NCBI RefSeq assembly: GCF_032598905.1
Contig: NZ_CP122458.1
Location: forward strand, 558,001 to 622,000
Length of the DNA: 64,000 bases
Reading direction: 5' to 3'
From: Streptomyces sp. 11x1
GTDB lineage: Bacteria > Actinomycetota > Actinomycetes > Streptomycetales > Streptomycetaceae
The notes below the pieces were generated by a model. The model had not been told where the DNA came from. It was given only the letters and a program-made list of their open reading frames with translations, and made no database searches. The position numbers and the translations under genes were made by a program. This document shows, piece after piece, positions 1 to 8,897 of the stretch (within the stretch, counting starts at the first letter, position 1; each line of letters opens with the position of its first letter).

Positions 1-577
1 GGCTGGCGACGTCGGCGGCCCTGCCGCGGGCCTCGACGGCCGTGAGGTAGGTGTCGTCCTCGGTCAGGGTGATGGTGCAGCGCACCTCGGGGCCGTCGAA
101 GCTGCGGGACATGCTCAGCCCGAGGTCGGAGAAGAGCCGGAGCACCTCGCTGTTCTCGCTGAGCGCGTCGGCGGTGAAGGTGGTGACTCCCTCCGCGCGG
201 GCGGCCGAGACGAGATGCTCGATCAGCAGGGTGCCGACGCCCCGGTGGTGCAGTCCGTCGGCTACCGCGATGGAGATCTCGGCCGTGCCGGCGTCCTCGC
301 CGGCTTCGTACTCGGCGAGGCCGATCACCTGGCCGGCGCGCTCCGCCAGGAGCGCCCGGTATCCCGGACGTGGTGGGGCACAGGCCCGGTCCGCCGCCAG
401 CTTGGCCGAACGCCGGCTCGCCGCGAAGAACCGCAGCCGCAGATTCTCCGAGGACATCTCCTCGTAGAGTCCCTGGAGCTGATCGTGATCGCCTCGCTCC
501 ACGGCCCGGATGCGAACGGTCGTTCCGTCCGCGAGCAGGGCGTGGACAGGGGGGCGGCTGAGCAGGTCGTCCGTCAT
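1..577 (-). CDS. GNAT acetyltransferase domain protein, probably N-terminus of a GNAT/acyl-CoA-ligase fusion (partial)
   Basis: The gene reads leftward from ATG at 577, with GGAGGAG about 8 bases upstream, and runs off the left edge, so only about 192 residues are visible. They form a GNAT N-acetyltransferase domain (roughly residues 15-170): a TTVRIRAVERGD opening, the LYEEMSSENLRLRFF segment and an acetyl-CoA loop at HHRGVGTLLIEHL. The NLRLRFF segment and the continuation YLTAVEARGRAADVA are typical of actinobacterial proteins in which GNAT is followed by CoA-binding and succinyl-CoA-ligase-like domains; that remainder is inferred. Such proteins acetylate lysines of metabolic enzymes or act as ADP-forming acyl-CoA synthetases. 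A regulon palindrome lies 84 bp upstream of the start. Confidence 0.8.
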   Translation of the reverse strand, partial: MTDDLLSRPPVHALLADGTTVRIRAVERGDHDQLQGLYEEMSSENLRLRFFAASRRSAKLAADRACAPPRPGYRALLAERAGQVIGLAEYEAGEDAGTAEISIAVADGLHHRGVGTLLIEHLVSAARAEGVTTFTADALSENSEVLRLFSDLGLSMSRSFDGPEVRCTITLTEDDTYLTAVEARGRAADVAS

Positions 578-660
578 GGCAGGTCTCCTCCGGGCCGGTG
601 ACACTTCGAGCATCCAGCGGATCGGAAGGAGATCCCATGGGCTGTCCGGGGGCGGGACGG

Positions 661-697
661 GGGCCGGTCGGCCCTAACCGGGCGACCCCAGCGGCCC
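661..697. promoter_or_regulatory. Putative OsdR/DevR-type operator upstream of the GNAT gene
   Basis: GGGCCGGTCGGCCC at 661-674 is a perfect palindrome apart from its central two bases. A degenerate second copy (GACCCCAGCGGCCC, 684-697) follows 23 bp away. The site lies 84 bp upstream of the leftward GNAT start at 577 and downstream of the kinase gene ending at 721, so the GNAT gene is the likely target. The regulator assignment is inferred from the response regulator encoded at 43.1-43.8 kb. Confidence 0.6.
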
Positions 698-720
698 CGG
701 GCGAGCGACGTCGGCGCGGG

Positions 721-2964
721 TCACCCCACCTGGTCGTAGCGGCCCAGGAGCCGGAACCTCCCGTCCTCGACCTGGTACAGGAAGCTCGTGTTCTCGGGCT
801 CCAGGCTGTGGGTGAGGTCCTGGGTGAAACGGATGGGTTTGGCCACACCCTCGTAGGTGAGTTTGAAGATGCGTTCGGCGACCTGTCCGGGGGTGATGCC
901 GACACCGGCGCCATGGGCCTCCAGGGCCGCGGTGATCAGCCCCACCGCGTCGTGGGCTTCCGCGGCCCAGCGGGCGGGAGGCACGCCGTAGCGGGCGCGG
1001 TGCGCGGCGGTGAACGCTCTGGCGGCCTTGGTGTCCGACGACTGCGGTTCGCTGTAGGGAGCCTCGAACACCCAGCCCTCGGCCGCCTCGCCCGCGGTCT
1101 TCGTGAAGGCCGGGCGCATGACGGGTTCGTAGCTCACGCGGGGGCCGGTGAATCCCGCCGAGGCGAGGGCGCGGGCGCAGGCCGCGGCGCGGGTCGGCGA
1201 GGTGCCGGCGTAGACGACGGCCTCGGGGTGAGTGGCCAGCGCGGCGGCGACGGCCGGGCCGAAGTCCTCCGTACCGGACGCCACCGGGTGAACCGTGGCG
1301 CTGCCGTCGCTGGGCGGGGACTCGCGCAGGTTGCGGGCGGTCTCGGCCATCCCGGGCGCGGCCTGGTCATGGACCACGGCGGTGCGCCCGACCCCGCGTA
1401 CCCGAGTCAGGTAGGAGAGCACGGGCAGGTTCCGGAAGCTGGATGGAACCACGGTCGCACAGCGGGTGCGGGTCTCGGCCGAGGACGGCCCCACTGCGCT
1501 GGAGTCGGCCGAGACGAGCAGGACAGGCGTGTACGCCTTCCCATACAGGGGGACCGCGACGCGGGCGGCGGCGACGGTGGTGGGGCCGATCACCGCGCAC
1601 AGCGACCGCTGGGCGAGCAGTGTGCGGACCCCTTCCTTCGCCCGCCCCGCCTCGCCCCGGTCGTCGTACGAGGTCAGGGCGAGCCGGAAGCGGGTGTCCG
1701 CACGGGCGTTGTACGCGGCCACGGCCAGTCGGGCGCCGCGCTCCTGCGCCAGCCCGGCCTCCTTGTGCTCACCCGTCAGGGCTGCCTGGAAGCCGATGAC
1801 ATGGACGGGCAGGCCCTGCGCCGAGCCGCCCTGCGCGGTGTCCTGACGGTTCGTCAGCACGAGCGCGGTGCCGGACGCGGCGAGCGCCGCGCCGACCGAT
1901 CCGCCGATCGCGAGGAGCCGGCGCCGGGAGGGGGCGCGGCCCTCTTCCACCAGGGTGGGCTCCAGCGGGGCCGCGGGGCCGCTCTGCCGGGGCGGCGGGT
2001 CCAGGGCGCGGGTGGAGCGGTCGGCGACCATGCGGAGCACGGCGGAGGGGAGCCAGTCGGCAGTGGAGTCAGGGGCGGGGGTGAACTCATGTGCGGGGGC
2101 TGTGTGTTGACGGAGGGCGTCCTGTTGATCGGGCCCGGTCGCGGTCCTCGGACGGGTATCCCGCAGGGAGCACGCGAGTCCGGCCGCCGTGGGCCGGGAC
2201 GCGGGGTCCTTGGCCAGGCAGCCGGTGATCGCCGTGCGCAGGGGAAGCGGCAGCCGATCGAGACCGGGCACGTCGGGTTCCTCGTGCACGGTGCGGTACA
2301 GGACGGCGGCCGGGTCGCCGAGGCCGAAGGGCCGCTGCCCGGTGAGCGCGTACGCCAGCACACAGCCCAGCGCGAACAGGTCGCTCGCCGGGGCCGCCGC
2401 GCCACCGCTCCGGGCCTGCTCGGGGGCCAGGTAGCCGGGGGTGCCGACGATCGCGTCGGGTTCGGTCAGCGCCGTGCCGCCCGGCGACCGGGCGATGCCG
2501 AAGTCGATCAGGCGGGGGCCGTCGAGGGCGAGCAGGACGTTGCCCGGCTTGACGTCCCGGTGCACCAGACCGGCGGCGTGCACCTCGGCCAGTGCCTCCG
2601 CGAGCCGGGCGCCGAGCGTGGTGACGACGGCCGGCGGCAGCGGGCCGTGGCCGTCCACGGCCTCGGCGAGGGAGGGCCCCGGCACGAACGCGGTGGCGAG
2701 CCAGGGCTCGCGTGCCTCGGCGTCGGCGTCGGTGACGTTCACCAGCCAGCGGCAAGTGAAGGTCCTGGCCAGCCGTGCCTCCCGCCGGAACCGTTCCCGG
2801 AAGGCCTGTTCGGCGGCGTACTCGGCGCGGATGACTTTCACGGCGGCCAAGGTCCCGTCGGCGGTTCGGGCCAGGTAGACCACGCCCATGCCGCCCGCGC
2901 CGAGCCGGGCCAGCAGCCGGTGCCCGCCCAGTTCGCCGGGGTCGTGCGCGCGCAGCGCCCGCAT
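721..2964 (-). CDS. Ser/Thr protein kinase fused to an extracytoplasmic solute-binding domain
   Basis: A 747-residue one-component receptor kinase. Residues about 10-270 are a Hanks-type kinase: glycine loop LGAGGMGVVY, ATP lysine K43 (AAVKV), catalytic HRDVKPGN at 135-142 and DFG at 154-156, with the APEQ element following. A basic patch and one membrane helix (about 350-371) follow. From about residue 387 comes a periplasmic-binding-protein fold of the branched-chain amino-acid receptor type (Peripla_BP_6; GFQAALTGEHKEAGLAQERGARLAV). The topology puts the sensor outside and the kinase inside; the ligand is unknown. It lies 69 bp after a paralogue (3034-5178) on the same strand, so the pair is probably co-transcribed behind the lipoprotein gene. 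Substrates cannot be inferred. Confidence 0.9.
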   Translation of the reverse strand: MRALRAHDPGELGGHRLLARLGAGGMGVVYLARTADGTLAAVKVIRAEYAAEQAFRERFRREARLARTFTCRWLVNVTDADAEAREPWLATAFVPGPSLAEAVDGHGPLPPAVVTTLGARLAEALAEVHAAGLVHRDVKPGNVLLALDGPRLIDFGIARSPGGTALTEPDAIVGTPGYLAPEQARSGGAAAPASDLFALGCVLAYALTGQRPFGLGDPAAVLYRTVHEEPDVPGLDRLPLPLRTAITGCLAKDPASRPTAAGLACSLRDTRPRTATGPDQQDALRQHTAPAHEFTPAPDSTADWLPSAVLRMVADRSTRALDPPPRQSGPAAPLEPTLVEEGRAPSRRRLLAIGGSVGAALAASGTALVLTNRQDTAQGGSAQGLPVHVIGFQAALTGEHKEAGLAQERGARLAVAAYNARADTRFRLALTSYDDRGEAGRAKEGVRTLLAQRSLCAVIGPTTVAAARVAVPLYGKAYTPVLLVSADSSAVGPSSAETRTRCATVVPSSFRNLPVLSYLTRVRGVGRTAVVHDQAAPGMAETARNLRESPPSDGSATVHPVASGTEDFGPAVAAALATHPEAVVYAGTSPTRAAACARALASAGFTGPRVSYEPVMRPAFTKTAGEAAEGWVFEAPYSEPQSSDTKAARAFTAAHRARYGVPPARWAAEAHDAVGLITAALEAHGAGVGITPGQVAERIFKLTYEGVAKPIRFTQDLTHSLEPENTSFLYQVEDGRFRLLGRYDQVG
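2489..2568 (-). repeat. 80-bp identical block shared by the two kinase genes (copy 1)
   Basis: These 80 bases are identical to 4703-4782. They encode the catalytic core from HRDVKPGN to DFGIAR. The flanking kinase sequence is clearly diverged, so the exact identity suggests recent gene conversion or strong constraint. Confidence 0.8.
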
Positions 2965-3033
2965 CAGTCCGGGTCCTCCGGTCCCACGAACCTCCGGGAC
3001 GCCGCCCGGCCTCTCCGCTTCCAGCGCATCGGA

Positions 3034-5178
3034 TCAGGTTCCGGTGACGTCCATGGCGCCCACGTAGGCGAACTGCCCGTTCTGGACGCGGTACCGGTGG
3101 AGCACCTGCCGCTTCATCCGCTTCCGGTCGTCGAAGGCGTAGGTCGCGGCCACGCCGGTGAACCGGGCCGTGGTGAGGGCCCGGGTGACCCGTTCGTGGG
3201 TGGGCCGGTTTCCGCCCTTCGGGGCGAGGGCGGTGAGCCGGTCGGCGAGCAGGCGCGTCACGTCGTACGCCTCGGCCGCCCACGGGCCCGGCGCACCGCC
3301 GTAGCGCTTGCGGTAGGCGGTGGCGAAGGCGTTGACGGGCGCGGCGTCGGGTCCGATGTACGACGTCAGCACCTGCCAGCCCTCGGCCGCCCGGCCTGCC
3401 CCGGAGAGGAAGGCGTCGGTGGCGGAGGCGGCGTCGAGGTAGCGGGGCCCGGTGAAGTTCCGCTCCGCGAGGGCGCGGGCGACAGCGGCGGCGCGATCGG
3501 GGGTGCCCAGGTAGTAGAAGCCGTCGACCCCACGGCCGAGCATGTCGATGGTGACAGGTGCCAGGTCACCGGCGCTCGCCAGGGCGGGCACCACACGCAG
3601 ATGCAAATCGAGTCGGCCCTGTGCCTGGAAGCCGACGACGAGCATGGACTCCATCCCGGCCAGCCTGCCCGCCCTGTCGCCCAGCAGGCCCAGCTTTCCC
3701 ACACCGTCCGCGCCGAGAGCGGTGACGGTGGCGAGGGCGCCGTACGCGGACAGCGTCGCGGCCTGGAAGTACGAGCGCGGGGCGTCGCCGGCGATGGCCG
3801 ATTCCGCGGCGCTGGTGGACAGTTCCGACACCGTCACCAGCGGCATCCCGGCGCCGTCGTAGACCTCCAGCGCGGCCTGTGTCGAGGAGTAGCCGGTGGG
3901 GCCGAGCACCGCGAGGACATCGGCGGAGCCGGTCAGCCGCCGGGCCGCCCGGAGCGCGCGGGCCGGCTCCCCCCGGTCGTCCTCGGTCCTCAGGGCGAGC
4001 GTGAACGGTCTGCCCTCGCGGGCGTTGAACCGCTCCACCGCCAGCCGCGCACCTCGCTCCTGCGCCCGTCCGGCCTTCCGCAGCGGGCCCGTCAGATCCG
4101 CGTGGAGGCCGATGGCCCAGGGGCTGCCGGTGGTGGTGGCCCCCGAGGTGCCCTCGTCGTCGCGCAGCGCCGCCCACAGCGCGGCGCCCCCGCCCGCCAG
4201 GAGCAGCGCCGCGCCGCCGCCGAGGGCGAGGACCCGGCGACGGCTGCGGCCGAGCGGCTCCCGCGAGACCTCGGTGGGCTCGATGCCCGGCAGGGCGAGC
4301 ATCCGCGCCGACCGGTCGGCGATCATCCGCACCACGGGGTCGGGCAGCCAGTCGACGGTGCCGACGGGGGCGTCCTCCACCAGTTCCGTGTCCACCTCCG
4401 GGGCCGTGGGCCGCTGTTCCGGCTCCTTCGCCAGACAGCGGACGAGCAGCGCCCGCAGGTCGGCGTCCGCGACGCCGTCCAGCTCGGGCTCGTCGTGGAC
4501 GGTGCGGTACAGCAAGCCGTCGACAGTGCCGGTGCCGAAGGGCGGGCGTCCGGTGGCCGCGTACGCGAGCACGCAGCCCAGCGAGAAGACATCGCTCGCC
4601 GCGCCCACCCGCCGCGCCCGGGCCTGCTCGGGAGAGAGGAATCCGGGGGTGCCGACCACCATGCCGTCCGAGGTCAGCTCGGTCTCGTCGGCCGCCGTCG
4701 GGCGGGCGATGCCGAAGTCGATCAGGCGGGGGCCGTCGAGGGCGAGCAGGACGTTGCCCGGCTTGACGTCCCGGTGCACCAGGCGCGCCTCGTGCACGGC
4801 GGCCAGGGCGCTCGCCAGCACCTTGCCCAGCACCCGTACCGCACGGTCCGGCAGGGGACCGCAGGCCGCGACCGCCTCCTCCAGGGAGGGGCCGGGCACG
4901 AACGCGGTGGCCAGCCAGGGCGCGGCCGCCTCCGTGTCGGCGCCCACCACCCGTACCACCCAGGGGCTGTCCACCTGCCCGGCGGAGGACGCCTCGCGGC
5001 GGAAGCGGGCCCGGAAATCGGCCTGGTCGGCGTACTCGGGCTGGATCACCTTCACTGCGGCCAGGTCGCCGGTCCCGGTGCGGGCCAGGTACACCACGCC
5101 CATACCGCCGGCTCCCAGACGGCCCAGCAGGCGGTTGCCGCCGAGGCGGGAGGGGTCGGTGGGAAGCAGCCGCTCCAT
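3034..5178 (-). CDS. Ser/Thr protein kinase fused to an extracytoplasmic solute-binding domain (paralogue)
   Basis: About 714 residues with the same plan as its downstream neighbour: kinase domain (AAVKV lysine at about 43, HRDVKPGN at about 135-142, DFG at about 154-156, SPEQ), one membrane helix at about 327-350 (ALGGGAALLLAGGGAALWAAL), then a Peripla_BP_6-like receptor domain from about residue 360 (IGLHADLTGPLRKAGRAQERGARLAVERFN). ATG at 5178 overlaps the TGA of the upstream lipoprotein gene (TGATG), giving translational coupling; a GTG three bases further upstream is also possible. The two kinases form a tandem duplication, and the lipoprotein may feed or gate the same sensing system (inference). 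Confidence 0.9.
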   Translation of the reverse strand: MERLLPTDPSRLGGNRLLGRLGAGGMGVVYLARTGTGDLAAVKVIQPEYADQADFRARFRREASSAGQVDSPWVVRVVGADTEAAAPWLATAFVPGPSLEEAVAACGPLPDRAVRVLGKVLASALAAVHEARLVHRDVKPGNVLLALDGPRLIDFGIARPTAADETELTSDGMVVGTPGFLSPEQARARRVGAASDVFSLGCVLAYAATGRPPFGTGTVDGLLYRTVHDEPELDGVADADLRALLVRCLAKEPEQRPTAPEVDTELVEDAPVGTVDWLPDPVVRMIADRSARMLALPGIEPTEVSREPLGRSRRRVLALGGGAALLLAGGGAALWAALRDDEGTSGATTTGSPWAIGLHADLTGPLRKAGRAQERGARLAVERFNAREGRPFTLALRTEDDRGEPARALRAARRLTGSADVLAVLGPTGYSSTQAALEVYDGAGMPLVTVSELSTSAAESAIAGDAPRSYFQAATLSAYGALATVTALGADGVGKLGLLGDRAGRLAGMESMLVVGFQAQGRLDLHLRVVPALASAGDLAPVTIDMLGRGVDGFYYLGTPDRAAAVARALAERNFTGPRYLDAASATDAFLSGAGRAAEGWQVLTSYIGPDAAPVNAFATAYRKRYGGAPGPWAAEAYDVTRLLADRLTALAPKGGNRPTHERVTRALTTARFTGVAATYAFDDRKRMKRQVLHRYRVQNGQFAYVGAMDVTGT
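4703..4782 (-). repeat. 80-bp identical block shared by the two kinase genes (copy 2)
   Basis: Identical to 2489-2568; it encodes the catalytic loop to DFG of the upstream kinase. Confidence 0.8.
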
Positions 5179-6080
5179 CACTCGCCGCCCTTCTTGTCCT
5201 CGACGCCGGGACTGCCGGAAGGGGTGGCCGGGTCAGGTGAGGACGAACCGGCCCCGGTGGGGCTTCCGATCGCGTCCTGCACCCGCAGCAGCATCCTCAC
5301 CGCCACATCCACCCCGTCTATCGCACCCTCCCGCGCCCCGCACACGGACGTGGAGACCACGACCGGCCCGAAGACGGACTGCGTCCAGTCGTAGTCGTAG
5401 GGGCCGCCCCGCGTGTCGCTGACGCAGGTGCCCGTCTCCGTCAGCGAGTCGTCGCTGGTCATGTTGGCGTTCTCACCCCAGGCGACGGCGATGGAGGACA
5501 GACCGGTCAGCCGCTCGCCCGGCCGGAGCGTCTGCTCACGGCAGGTGACGGCCTCCTCCAGCATCCCGGCCTGTTCCCAGGCCGCGTCCAGCGCCGTCCG
5601 GTGCACCGTGACGGTCGTCGACAGCCAGGCCGGCTCCTCGGCGCCCTTCACGGGTACCTCGAAGTGGCGGGTGAGTGTGGCCAGTACGTCCTTCGGCAGC
5701 CCCTGCCGCCGCCAGGCGCAGTCCTCGCCCAGCACGGCCCAGGTGTTCGGGTCGCTCTCGTACGGCGTCGCCGGTACCGCCCCCGCCCCCAGATACTCCG
5801 GATCGACGATCACCTTCCGGACCAGCGCCCGCGCCTCGGCCGCGGTGCGCGGCTGCTTCGCCGGGTCCGCCTGTTCTGTCGGCGAAACCGCGGGGAGGGC
5901 GTCGGCGTCGGGGAGCGCACCTGTGCTCTCGTCCGTGGCCTTCCCGCTCCCGGTGGCGTCCGGGCTGGACTCCCCCTTGGTCCCGCCGCCCGGAGCGCTG
6001 CCGCCGTCCGTGCAGCCGGCCAGCAGCATCGCGCACATCAGCACGCTCGCGCGGACCAGCCGCTTTCTCGCATACGTCAC
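5178..6080 (-). CDS. Lipoprotein of unknown function
   Basis: 300 residues from a GTG start with a GGGAGGG ribosome binding site. It has a typical lipoprotein signal: basic MTYARKRLVR, a hydrophobic stretch and lipobox LLAGC with the lipidated cysteine at residue 23. A Gly/Ser/Pro/Thr-rich linker follows to about residue 70, then a globular domain with several cysteines (EDCAWRRQG, VTCREQ, GTCVSD, SVCGAR), possibly disulfide-bonded outside the cell. I do not recognise the family. Its stop overlaps the start of the downstream receptor kinase, so it probably belongs to the same sensing operon. A striking AT-rich palindrome at 6202-6224 lies 122 bp upstream. Confidence 0.75.
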   Translation of the reverse strand: MTYARKRLVRASVLMCAMLLAGCTDGGSAPGGGTKGESSPDATGSGKATDESTGALPDADALPAVSPTEQADPAKQPRTAAEARALVRKVIVDPEYLGAGAVPATPYESDPNTWAVLGEDCAWRRQGLPKDVLATLTRHFEVPVKGAEEPAWLSTTVTVHRTALDAAWEQAGMLEEAVTCREQTLRPGERLTGLSSIAVAWGENANMTSDDSLTETGTCVSDTRGGPYDYDWTQSVFGPVVVSTSVCGAREGAIDGVDVAVRMLLRVQDAIGSPTGAGSSSPDPATPSGSPGVEDKKGGE

Positions 6081-6201
6081 GATCCCTCCCCTCGTGGTGT
6101 CCTCGCCTCAGCGAATCCGTGCTTCGCCGCCGTGCGCACCACCGGCCGCCACCACCCGTACCGACGCCACGCCGGTACCGACGGTTTCCACCAACGCCCT
6201 T

Positions 6202-6224
6202 TTCTCTCAACATAGTTGAGAGAA
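6202..6224. promoter_or_regulatory. Perfect 10-bp inverted repeat, probable operator for the lipoprotein-kinase operon
   Basis: Arms TTCTCTCAAC and GTTGAGAGAA match perfectly around a 3-bp centre (ATA). In such GC-rich DNA an AT-rich 23-bp palindrome is conspicuous. It lies between the end of the GH65 gene (6343, leftward) and the lipoprotein start (6080, leftward), in promoter position for the latter. The size fits a dimeric winged-helix or TetR-type repressor, but no such gene is adjacent. Confidence 0.55.
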
Positions 6225-6342
6225 CCCGCGTGCATCAGGGGCAGACGGTGATCGCTTGGGCATCCGTGGCGCCGCGCGGGACTGTCCGGATGCCCGCGGC
6301 ACGGATGATCCGGATGTTCCGAGGCGGTTCTGCCAGTCGTTC

Positions 6343-8718
6343 TCAGTCCGGCAGGGCGAGCGTGCGGGACTCCCCCGGCGCGACCGAGACGGTGCGGTCA
6401 CCGAGGGCCACGGTGATGGGGTCGCGGTCGGAGTCGGGCACGGCGATGTGCAGCTGTCCGGACCGCAGCCGCAGCTGCACGCCCCAGTGGCCCCGGTAGC
6501 GGATGGAGAACCCGTACTCGGACAGCTCCGGGATCGGCACTGGGGTGAGCCTCAGCGTGTCGCCGCGCGTCTCCAGTCCGGTCAGACCGCGCTGCACGAG
6601 GTCGAGCGTGCCCGCCATGGCGCCGAGGTGGATGCCCTCGCCGGTGGTGCCGCCCTGCAGGTCGGCGATGTCGCCGGCGAGCGCCTCCTGGACGAAGGTC
6701 CATGCCTCCGAGCGGCGGGCCCTGGCGAGTACCCAGCCGTGCACGAGCGCGCTGAGTGTGGAGCCGTGCGACGTACGGGCCAGGTAGTAGTCCACCGTGC
6801 GCCGCCAGGTCTCGTCGTCCAGCCGGTACCCGAGCCGGTCGAAGAGCGCGCGCAGTTCGGCGGGTGAGAAGAGATGGCCGAGCATCAGCGCGTCGGCCTG
6901 CTTGGACGCCTTGTACCGGTTGACGGTGTCGCCCTCGGCCTCCAGGATCCGGTCCAGTCGGCGGATGTCGCCGTACTTCGCCATGTACGCCGCCCAGTCG
7001 AGTTCGGCCAGCTCGCCGTACCCCTCGAACTGGCTGATCACACCGGCGTGGAACGGCACGTGGAGGGAGCGGGAGACGTCCTCCCACAGTTCGAGTTCGC
7101 CGCCGTCGAAGCCGGTGCGGTCGGCGAGCTCCAGGCGGCGCGGCCAGGGGAGCGTCTCCAGCAGCTCGCAGGCGCGGGCGAGGACCCAGGCAGCGGTGAC
7201 ATTGGTGTACGTGTTGTCGTCGAGTCCCGGCCGGTCGGCCCCGGGGTAGGCCTCGTGGTATTCGTCGGGCCCGACGACACCGCGGACGCGGTAGCGGCCG
7301 AGGCCCTCGTCCCAGGTGGCCGCGTTCGCCCAGAAACGGGCGATCTGGAGCAGCATCTCGGCACCCTTGGTGTGCAGGAACTCGGTGTCGCCGCTGGCTT
7401 CGTAGTACCGCCACACGTTGTAGGCGATGGCCGATCCCACATGGTGCTGCAGGTGCGAGTGGTCGGGAAGCCAGCGCCCCGAACGCGGGTTGAGGTGCAG
7501 TCGCTGGGTCTCCTCACGGCCGTCGCTCGCGCTCTGCCAGGGGTACATGGCCCCGGTCCGCCCGATGTCCCTGGCCGCGGTCAGGGCCCGCGCCAGGCGG
7601 CGGTGACGGTAGGTCAGCAGTGCCCGGGAGACCTCGGGGAAGTGCAGGTTCAGATAGGGCAGGACGAACAGTTCGTCCCAGAAGACGTGTCCGCGGTAGG
7701 CCTCGCCGTGCAGTCCGCGCGCGGGGACGCCGACGTCGAGGTCGGCGGTGTGCGGGGAGAGTGTCTGCAGGACGTGGAACAGATGCAGCCGGAGGATGTG
7801 ACCCGCCTTCCCGGGCACCTCCAGATCGGCACGCCGCCACAGCAGGTCCCACGCGGTGAGGTGGGACTCCAGCAGCTCGTCGAAGCCGGGGGCGTGGCCG
7901 ACCCGGTCGACGGCCGCCTGGAGCGGGTCGTCGATCGCCGGGTCGCGGGAGGTGAACAGGGAGACGGTCTTGTCCACGGTGACGGTGCGGCCGGGCGCCA
8001 GTGCGAGGCGGAACCGCTGGAGGGCCCGCCGCCCCGCGTGCCGGGCCTCGGACGGCTCCCCGCTCGCGCTGACGGTCCGTGCCGCCATGCCGACACGGAT
8101 GTCGGAGGCGCTGGTGCGGCAGCGCAGCCACACCGTGTCGGCGTCCGCCGAGTCGGAGTGGACGTGCACGAGGTGCCTGGTCTCCAGGTCCCGGTAGCGC
8201 GCCACTCCGGCGTTGCGCACCCGGCCGTCCAGGGCGGCCTCCACCTCCAGTTCCCCCGAGAAGTCCTCGGCGGTGAACTCCGTGCGCAGCGCGGCGAGAT
8301 GTGGGTCCCCCATGTGCACCAGCCGCAGCTGTCGTACCCGCAGACGGCGTCCGGCGCCGTCCTCGTACGTGGAGCGGCGCTCCAGGAGGCCGGTCCACAG
8401 GTCCAGGCCCAGGCTGTGGTCGAGCAGCCGGTGGCGGTCCGGGGTCAGCCAGTCGCCGCCGGTGAGACGGAAGCGCAGCGGCAGCCAGTTGGGCAGGTTG
8501 ACCATGTCCTCGTTCTCGACGTGGTGGCCCGCCACCTCGGAGGTGAGCCGGTCGTAGCAGCCGGCCGCGTAGGTGCCCGGGTAGTGCACGGAGTCGGCGC
8601 CGCACTCGGGCAGTGCGCCGCGGGTGGCGAAGTAGCCGTTGCCGAGGGTGCACAGCGCCTCGCGCAGGCCCTCCTGCCCCGGGTCGTAGCCCTGGTACTC
8701 CCAGATCCAGTCACGCAT
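6343..8718 (-). CDS. GH65 family glycoside phosphorylase (trehalose/maltose/kojibiose phosphorylase type)
   Basis: About 791 residues from ATG 8718 (GGAGGA just upstream; a GTG at 8733 is less well placed). The N-terminal domain opens WEYQGYDPGQEGLREALCTLGNGYFATRG, typical of GH65; the (alpha/alpha)6 barrel carries GPDEYHE, with the general acid Glu near residue 485, and a small C-terminal beta domain follows. Family members cleave alpha-glucosyl disaccharides with phosphate to give beta-glucose 1-phosphate, which conserves energy compared with hydrolysis. A beta-phosphoglucomutase-like HAD protein is encoded at 46771-47529 and could use the product. The substrate cannot be told from sequence. 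A GAPDH-like gene lies 179 bp upstream on the same strand. Confidence 0.9.
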   Translation of the reverse strand: MRDWIWEYQGYDPGQEGLREALCTLGNGYFATRGALPECGADSVHYPGTYAAGCYDRLTSEVAGHHVENEDMVNLPNWLPLRFRLTGGDWLTPDRHRLLDHSLGLDLWTGLLERRSTYEDGAGRRLRVRQLRLVHMGDPHLAALRTEFTAEDFSGELEVEAALDGRVRNAGVARYRDLETRHLVHVHSDSADADTVWLRCRTSASDIRVGMAARTVSASGEPSEARHAGRRALQRFRLALAPGRTVTVDKTVSLFTSRDPAIDDPLQAAVDRVGHAPGFDELLESHLTAWDLLWRRADLEVPGKAGHILRLHLFHVLQTLSPHTADLDVGVPARGLHGEAYRGHVFWDELFVLPYLNLHFPEVSRALLTYRHRRLARALTAARDIGRTGAMYPWQSASDGREETQRLHLNPRSGRWLPDHSHLQHHVGSAIAYNVWRYYEASGDTEFLHTKGAEMLLQIARFWANAATWDEGLGRYRVRGVVGPDEYHEAYPGADRPGLDDNTYTNVTAAWVLARACELLETLPWPRRLELADRTGFDGGELELWEDVSRSLHVPFHAGVISQFEGYGELAELDWAAYMAKYGDIRRLDRILEAEGDTVNRYKASKQADALMLGHLFSPAELRALFDRLGYRLDDETWRRTVDYYLARTSHGSTLSALVHGWVLARARRSEAWTFVQEALAGDIADLQGGTTGEGIHLGAMAGTLDLVQRGLTGLETRGDTLRLTPVPIPELSEYGFSIRYRGHWGVQLRLRSGQLHIAVPDSDRDPITVALGDRTVSVAPGESRTLALPD

Positions 8719-8897
8719 CCGGTCCTCCGGCACGTCGGGCTCCGCGTGGCCCGCTTCGCGGCGGGGCCGCGCGGAGCCCGTGGGCGTCCCATCGTTCTGT
8801 CGAGCCTAGGCCCGCCGGCCCCGGTTCGACGCGGGTACGGCGGCGGACGGGGGACAGTGCTTGCTCATGCCTCCCGTGTGTCCCACGTCGTCGGTCG

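Noticed and set aside
2970..2990. GGTCC...GGTCC repeat upstream of the first kinase as a regulon operator
   Set aside because: The half-site spacing is 13 bp overall rather than 14 and the centre lacks the CCG/CGG form, so it was not counted.
598..5394. A 1598-codon open frame on the plus strand
   Set aside because: It lies antisense to the two receptor kinases and the lipoprotein gene, which have clear motifs; the plus-strand text is low-complexity Gly/Arg-rich, typical of antisense frames in GC-rich DNA.
8800..8830. GGCCCGCCGGCCC near the GH65 start as a regulon operator
   Set aside because: It is one base too short between the half-sites and resembles general GC-rich sequence.
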